From: Polytrichum commune
Lineage: Eukaryota > Streptophyta > Polytrichopsida > Polytrichales > Polytrichaceae
Length of the DNA: 64,000 nucleotides
Direction of reading: 5' to 3'
Assembly (NCBI GenBank): GCA_950295325.1
Contig: OX485804.1
Coordinates: 33,978,001 to 34,042,000 of the forward strand
The notes under the pieces were generated by a model that worked only from the letters and a program-made list of their open reading frames with translations, was not told where the DNA came from and ran no database searches. Position 1 is the first letter of the stretch. Each line of letters begins with the position of its first letter. This document shows, in pieces, positions 59,195 to 64,000 of the stretch. The translations under genes and the position numbers were made by a program.

Positions 59195-59578
59195 CAGATT
59201 TGCCGTGACCTCTCCTTCGGACCTGCCAGCATGAGAAAGCCGCTTCAGTTGAGCTCGATTCTACGTCAATGTCTCTGCTTACTTGACCTTCTTCTCATCT
59301 GCGATTAGTGCCGAGAGGTTGACCCAATGGTCTTGCATGATGTGCTTTGGTTTCTCTCTGCCAGCGACCATTAATTTTTTCATAGCATACCTTTTCATCT
59401 TTAACTGTGATTTCAAATTGGCATGAAACGACCATTCCGTAACGTGTCCAATGCCACCTTCATACTTAAAGGTATTATCCACCATCTTCTTGATATTCAA
59501 GAGTGCCAATGGATTCTGGTCGTTGTAATTATCCACACTGAAGTCCAGGTCCAATGCATGGCCTCGTAGGCATTTCAA
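59195..59578 (-). pseudogene. CACTA gene exon 4, Transposase_24-like, two stops
   Basis: Acceptor CACCTAG, donor CTG|GTGAAC. It codes LKSQLKMKRYAMKK, DHWVNLSALIADEKK and, after TAA 59281-59279 and TAG 59263-59261 in the same frame, NRAQLKRLSHAGRS. The W-x2-L ... NR-x-L ... H-x-GS layout fits Pfam Transposase_24. Confidence 0.6.
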
Positions 59579-59589
59579 CTAGGTGACGG

Positions 59590-60899
59590 TGTCGTGATGT
59601 GGGCCGACTACTAGTTAGAACTTAGGCATTTTATATGTTATTGTTATTTTCAAATTGATATTTATATGATGATGTAAGTTAGTTGTTTAATTTGAGAACC
59701 GGTCTTAAGTTTAAGACAATGTGACTCGGTAGATGGATGTAGTAGGTAGGATTTGGGAAAGATAGGATTTACCGGTGGACCGTTACCTAATTACCTAGGG
59801 GTTCTAGAAAGCCTAACCTTTTAGTTTTCTATTTGTTAGCGGGATAAGGTCTCTAGAAGCCTTAAACCCGAACTTTCCTATTGGCTTGCCGGATTAGCCT
59901 TTAACCCAAAACTTTCTTATTTCTAGGGGGATAAGGGTTCTAGGAACCTTTAATCCGAACCTTTCCTATTTCTAGCAAGATAAGGGTTCTAAAAAACCTT
60001 TTACCCAAAATGTCTCATATTAGTTAGCCACTTGGGGTTTTAGAAATCCTTACCCCAATGGATTTTTATTGGCCGAAGGGGGCAAGGAAGAAGAGTATTT
60101 AAGAGGTGTTAGAAGTGTGTTAAGGGGGGAACGTTAGCATTTGGAGTTAGTACTTGTGTAGAGTTGAAGGAACTTTGAGCATTTTGAGAAGAATAAGTGT
60201 TTAGGAAGCTTATCTATACAAGAGGGTAAGGGGGTGAGAATTTTAGAATGACTAGGTTGTACTAAATGCATTATTTGTATTGTTTTATTCATTATTAAGG
60301 GAGCAAAACTTTGGAATGAAGGATTTGTGAATTGTGGATGATTAGAGTGTTTGATTGTTATGAAAATTTGAAAAGATGTTCTTTATGATATATAGAAGTT
60401 GAGATAAAAATTTGGAAGCTTCAGTCTTTGGAGAGAAAAATTTGTAAAAAGTTGAAGTGAAGGGTGTCTAGGAACAAAGGCAACTAGGATAATAATGTTT
60501 GAAAATATGGATATTTTTTAGTATTATAGCTATGGCTACAAAAATTTGACACTACCTTTTGATCTTATCTATCTATTATGTGTCAAAATTTGAGATTTAT
60601 TAGACTTAATGGTTAGAAGTTATTAGAATTTTAGTGACCGGATGTTATACCACAACATTCATGCTAGGAAATTAGAGTTAGAAAAGCATGCATAATTTTT
60701 TAGTACGAGCTCGGTTTGTGCTGAAATTTGGTGTGGATACTTTTAGTAAGGTACTTAATAAGTGTACCAAGTTTCACTTGAAGAAAGTAAGTTAGGTGAG
60801 AGTTATACTATTCTGAAGTTTAGTAGGACAACATTGAGAGGGATTTACAACAAGGGTGTAGGAGAAGGGAAAGGTACTATAAAATTTTAAACACTATCA
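59590..60899 (+). mobile_element. LTR-like insertion in an intron of the outer CACTA gene
   Basis: About 1.3 kb of AT-rich DNA between donor 60923 and acceptor 59579 of the outer gene, in the opposite orientation. It has CCTTTAA/CCCGAACCTTTCC tandem phrases at 59790-60000, a TATA-like TATTTAAG at 60096-60103, a leader, and AAATTTG-rich 3' DNA. The start may be TGTCGTGATGTGGG near 59590; I could not find a matching end or duplication. Confidence 0.4.
59795..60010. repeat. Degenerate tandem repeat in the LTR-like insert
   Basis: GGGATAAGG-TCTAGRARCCTT and YAACCYGAACYTTCCTATT recur four times at about 60-70 bp, with substitutions. Confidence 0.6.
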
Positions 60900-60923
60900 T
60901 TAAAAAAAAAACCCTGTGCTTAC

Positions 60924-61546
60924 CGGATAGTGCACATTTTCTTGACATAGGTTTGCCGTGCATGGACTTCCATTCATATCTACTTCTACTGTGTATCGTT
61001 TTCTTCCATGTTGCTCTCGGACCAGTGCATCTTGTTGCTGCTGCCGTGAATGCAATAGCCTTTGGTGGCGCTTATCAGAATCCAAGTTGCGTGGATTACC
61101 ATCGAATTCTACTCCCGCAACAGCCTCTTCGGTGAGCTTAGCCGCTTGACGTTGCTGTTGACCCTATATACCTTCAACATCTCTAACTCTTTGCTCATAA
61201 TCTTTAGGTCCATGCTTACATAGTCGTCCATCCCAACTTCAGAGGTCTTTGCAGGATAATGTGAACCATCGAACCTCCTTGCAGGCGGTGGAGCAAAATC
61301 CTCAAATACGTTTTCCTCCTCCAGGAAGTCATGGTCGTCCTCATCGTGGGATGATCACATCACACTGGTCGACATGTTGCGTGTTTCCTTTGGTATTGCC
61401 GAATCTTGTTGTCGCATTGATTGTGGCACCGTAAATTTATTACCAGGGGGTTTTGGTGGCCGTGAACAAGCTTCTTCAGCTGTGCTCTTCGCACTAATAT
61501 GCCTTTTGATTTGCCACTTCGCCGGCTCTGACAATACATGTTTCCC
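60924..61546 (-). pseudogene. CACTA gene exon 3 with stop and frameshift
   Basis: Acceptor TTTTGCAG, donor CCG|GTAAGC. The frame reads GKHVLSEPAKWQIKRH... to a TGA at 61357-61355, continues in the same frame with an Asp/Glu-rich stretch (SSHDEDDHDFLEEEN), then shifts near 61165 into a Gln/Arg-rich frame (QQQRQAAKL, RQQQQDALVREQHGRK) to the donor. Confidence 0.6.
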
Positions 61547-62287
61547 CTGCAAAACATCACGTGACACTTTGAATTTGAGGTTGAACATCAACTGAAATTT
61601 GTCAAAACATAGACACTTTAGTTAGGCCTTTTGGAAATAGTAAATGTGACTCTAAATACCATAAACAGTGTAGATGGCAAAAACAACCTTTACTGTCATA
61701 CATCCTAATTTAAACACAATGTCAAAATGTTGCCACTCAAGTGTATGAGCCTGCTTGTAGATTTGCTAAGTTTGGAGAACTCTGAAATTTATGCACATGA
61801 TAAGGGTTCAAATGCTCAAAGTATCCATGTAGGCCTTTCTACCTTAGTGGTTTGAAACAGAAATAAGGGATACAACTCAAATCGACAATCCTACAATATC
61901 CCTGATGCAAGAGGTGACCAAAACCTCAACCCCAGTGCCTCACTTTTTTCTCTACCTGGCTGGGGTGGGCTTTCAAATTAATTATACATTTCTGGAAGAA
62001 AAAAAGATCTTAATAAATGGAGACAAATATGAACAAGCGTTGTCAATCCTAAACGTTGTGAAAAAGAACCCAAAATGAGAAGAAAAAGCCTAGCAACCAC
62101 GTCCTAAATACAAAGAGGATTCATGGACTTATTCCAGGTTCTATGCACGTATTAGGGACGTTAGATAATTAGACACTCTTCTGGCATCACTAATAGGAGT
62201 TACATTTCAAGAGTGGTGACTAAGGACATTGAAGTTGTGAAAAAACTAGACTGCAAGTAATTCCAAGACTAGACTACATATACGCAC

Positions 62288-62371
62288 CTTTGAAGGAGCT
62301 TGAGGTGCTGGAGATGTTGGCAACAATGCGTCCGAGTACCTTCTGGTCCTCCTCCTCTCTTCTTCTAATGC
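62288..62371 (-). CDS. CACTA gene exon 2
   Basis: 28 codons (ALEEERRRTRRYSD...), acceptor TGTAG, donor AAAG|GTGCGT, phase 0 on both sides, so it joins exon 1 directly. Confidence 0.6.
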
Positions 62372-62589
62372 CTACAGTTCTTATGCAATAATTAGTACTT
62401 AGTTTCTACTGTTTCTACACGTAGTACCAGTCAATACGAATTCTTAGAGGGACTATTTGATCAAGCAATAGGAATTTGTAAACAACTGGCATGCACAATG
62501 GTGAAATATCTAGCATGAGAGACTATATATAGTCACCCTATTTACAGACAATGTACACAATGTACACAATGTGACAAGACATAGCCAAT

Positions 62590-62757
62590 TTCTCCAGTGA
62601 CTTGACTATCAATAGTCAACTTTTACAGTGAATTGACTATCAGTAGTCAATTCTTCCAGTGAATTGACTATCATTAGTCAATTTCTCCAATGAATTGACT
62701 ACAGTGAATTGACTATTAGTAGTCAACTTTTACAGTGAATTGACTACAGTGAAGATG
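62590..62757. repeat. Tandem TTGACTATYAGTAGTCAA repeat in CACTA intron 1
   Basis: Five units of roughly 25-36 bp of the form CAGTGAATTGACTATCAGTAGTCAATT, each a small palindrome (TTGACT...AGTCAA). The motif equals the subterminal AGTCA field at 50.7-51.5 kb. It lies within intron 1 of the element gene. Confidence 0.8.
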
Positions 62758-62982
62758 CCATGGAGTAGTGTGCAGTAAGGAGACTCATCTCTTCAATTTC
62801 CTTGACACAACCCTTAGATGCAGATACCTCGAATTAAGTCTACATTCATACAATATGTGTAATTAGGTTTCCCCCCGCTAATCGATCAACACTCCCCACT
62901 CTTTTGAATATTCACACGTCTACACTGCTTGGAAGCGTAGGCAAGAAAACCCCAAAATGAACACAATTTTTGGAAAACGCAC

Positions 62983-63471
62983 CTTTGTCTGGGATTGAGT
63001 TATTACTGGCGTCGGGGATGGTGCTCTCCTGGACCTCGTAATCCTCGTAACCTCCTGCTCCTCTGGTTGTAGTTGCAAAGGACCACGACCAGGGTTTGAA
63101 GCACGCCTTTCCTTCTCCTCCTTCGCTTGTTTGCAAACTTCAGATGCAAGTGCAGGTAAGCCTAGGTCCTCCAATCTCTTGTTGTTCCTCTCTATATTCC
63201 TCAACCGAGACGCCTCATATGTTGTTAGGGGAACCTTGTCCGATGCTGGAGGGGAGTCGCACTCCTTTTGCGAGCAATTCTCTGTCCGGCACCTGCTATC
63301 CCTGCTTGGTGACTCGCCGCCCTCACTTGTAGTACCTGTACCTGCGCCCTCACCTCCGCTGCTAGTTGTGGTGCCCTCGCTCTCGCTCCATGGTCCGCTC
63401 TCACTCTCGCTCCTTGTGTCGCCTTCACTACTCTCGAAGCTAGCATTCTCAAAGCCCTCTTCCGTGTCCAT
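62983..63471 (-). CDS. CACTA gene exon 1 (acidic N-terminus)
   Basis: 163 intact codons from ATG 63471, donor AAAG|GTGCGT. The first 75 residues are Ser/Glu/Gly-rich. Then comes the conserved TTYEASRLRNIERNN-LEDLGLPAL segment and a basic, Pro-rich tail (RSRRAPSPTP). It is part of the disrupted gene 51705-63471. Confidence 0.7.
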
Positions 63472-64000
63472 GTCTAGACAACCCGAAGGTGCAGAGGAAG
63501 GACACGGTGGTGGTGGCCGCCCAGAAAAGGAACGCCATTGCTGCAGCGATTGTTTTCTATACCAACCACCTACACCCTACACCTACACTGCATGCACAAG
63601 AAGTAGTTCACTTTGGTGGCAGTCGGGGAGAGTGTAACCGTCGAAGCAATAAGTGTTGAAGATGGCGGGGAGGGGGGGTTAGGGTGCTCTACATGGCGGG
63701 GAAGGTTAGGGTTAGGTTAGGGTCTGGGACCGTTAGGGCAGCTGTTGCGCATTTTGAACACCGACTAACAAATGATAAGTCCGAGACTGTTAGACTAACA
63801 TGGCCTGGCCCGGTATGATTATACTCCCAACTCTCAACAGAGTTGAGTGACTGTGGGGGATATACATGATGCAATCATCATGAGTTTGAGCTATTCAGAA
63901 TTCAATTTGAATAATATCACACGTCATCTGATCATGTGTGATATTCAAATTTTGAGGGCTGAAAACAAGACATTAGAAGTTGCTTCCAATGGAATCAATC
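63472..64000 (-). promoter_or_regulatory. Upstream region of the CACTA gene with TTAGGG runs
   Basis: Precedes the gene ATG at 63471. On the plus strand GGGTTAGGG (63677) and GGTTAGGGTTAGGTTAGGG (about 63704-63722) read on the minus strand as CCCTAACCTAACCCTAACC, telo-box-like sequences often found in plant 5' leaders. No right-hand CACTA terminus is seen up to 64000. Confidence 0.35.

Larger units (their letters stand above)
51705..63471 (-). pseudogene. CACTA-borne gene: acidic region, Transposase_24-like and DUF8039-like parts; six stops
   Basis: Exons inferred on the minus strand: 63471-62983, 62371-62288, 61546-60924, 59578-59195, 58950-about 58523, 58434-58324, 58130-57972 continued at 52584-about 52296, and 52025-51705. 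In order they code: a Ser/Glu/Gly-rich acidic start; TYEASRLRNIERNNKRLEDL, like the YE-R-I-NN-LGL motif of plant transposon-associated proteins; a Gln/Arg-rich stretch; DHWVNLSAL with NRAQLKRLSHAGRS, matching the W-L and NR-KL-H-GS pattern of Transposase_24 (Ptta/En/Spm); Lys-rich linkers; and a C-terminal DUF8039-like domain. In-frame stops: TGA 61357-61355, TAA 59281-59279, TAG 59263-59261, TAA 58938-58936, TGA 52548-52546, TAA 52533-52531. Frameshifts lie near 61165 and 58860. A CACTA element and an LTR-like block also interrupt it. It cannot make a full protein. Confidence 0.72.
50688..64000. mobile_element. Large CACTA (En/Spm-type) element, right end outside the window
   Basis: CACTATGCCAAAAACATG at 50688 is a classic CACTA terminus. 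The next 870 bp is packed with AGTCA/TGACT motifs (TAGTCAC, TTGACT), as expected of subterminal transposase-binding repeats. The same TTGACT-AGTCAA motif forms a tandem block at 62590-62755. Inside is a minus-strand gene with Transposase_24-like and DUF8039-like parts, found in plant CACTA-type elements. No matching right terminus occurs before 64000. The catalytic Tnp2 transposase is not seen here and would lie beyond the edge or be missing. Confidence 0.78.

Noticed and set aside
61249-61595. Plus-strand frames at 61249-61434 and 61374-61595
   Set aside because: They are antisense to exon 3 of the CACTA gene, which has splice sites and family-like content.
63677-63722. Telomere or interstitial telomeric repeat
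   Set aside because: Only a few TTAGGG-like units, imperfect and within a gene leader; better described as telo-box-like sequence.

Overview
The window looks like a stretch of land-plant nuclear DNA, most likely from a seed plant with a repeat-rich genome. The base composition is AT-rich. The one intact gene has eleven exons with ordinary GT-AG introns, and nearly everything else is transposable elements in various states of decay. I see no bacterial operon, no rRNA, no functional tRNA gene and no CRISPR array. The species cannot be fixed from the sequence alone.

Intact gene. On the minus strand, 43207 down to 37015, eleven exons join in frame into a 736-residue DEAD-box RNA helicase of the plant RH25/26/31/48 group, closest by its N-terminal region to RH48. 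All helicase motifs are present, and the N-terminus looks like an organelle transit peptide. Its first intron holds an array of 110-132 bp repeats that copy the end of exon 1 together with its splice donor. A double telo-box lies upstream.

Left part (1-10.7 kb). In order: a degenerate GGAGGTGG minisatellite; isolated large palindromes followed by a nine-copy array of 115 bp units, all built on the core GTAGGGCGTTAACGCCCTAC; a decayed multi-exon gene (about 4.9-8.9 kb); and an LTR-like block on the minus strand with 313 bp internal repeats (8.9-10.7 kb). The decayed gene joins a ParB-like DGNHKL segment to a DNA-methyltransferase-like segment in beta-class motif order.

Middle (10.7-37 kb). 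A CCGGAT-rich element (about 14.4-18.85 kb) carries a 543-residue transposon-type ORF on the minus strand. There are two copies of a roughly 500 bp TIR element (21.5 and 24.1 kb), a long CT/CA microsatellite, a hairpin-rich 575 bp MITE (24.9 kb), a 251 bp MITE with 5-bp target duplication (29.2 kb), two copies of a tRNA-derived SINE (28.1 and 49.0 kb), three 80-90 bp foldback elements (30.9-32.4 kb), and a GC-richer degenerate retroelement with a possible RNase H segment (32.4-36 kb).

Right part (46-64 kb). At 46.1-47.2 kb a Harbinger-type MITE sits inside a second copy of the same family, each with its own 3-bp TWA target duplication. A hAT-like MITE follows at 49.5 kb. From 50.69 kb to beyond the window end lies a large CACTA element. 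It carries a minus-strand gene with acidic, Transposase_24-like and DUF8039-like parts, now broken by six in-frame stops and at least two frameshifts. A second CACTA element (52585-57971, perfect CCT duplication) has jumped into an exon of that gene, and an LTR-like block has landed in one of its introns. This gives at least three layers of insertion in 13 kb.
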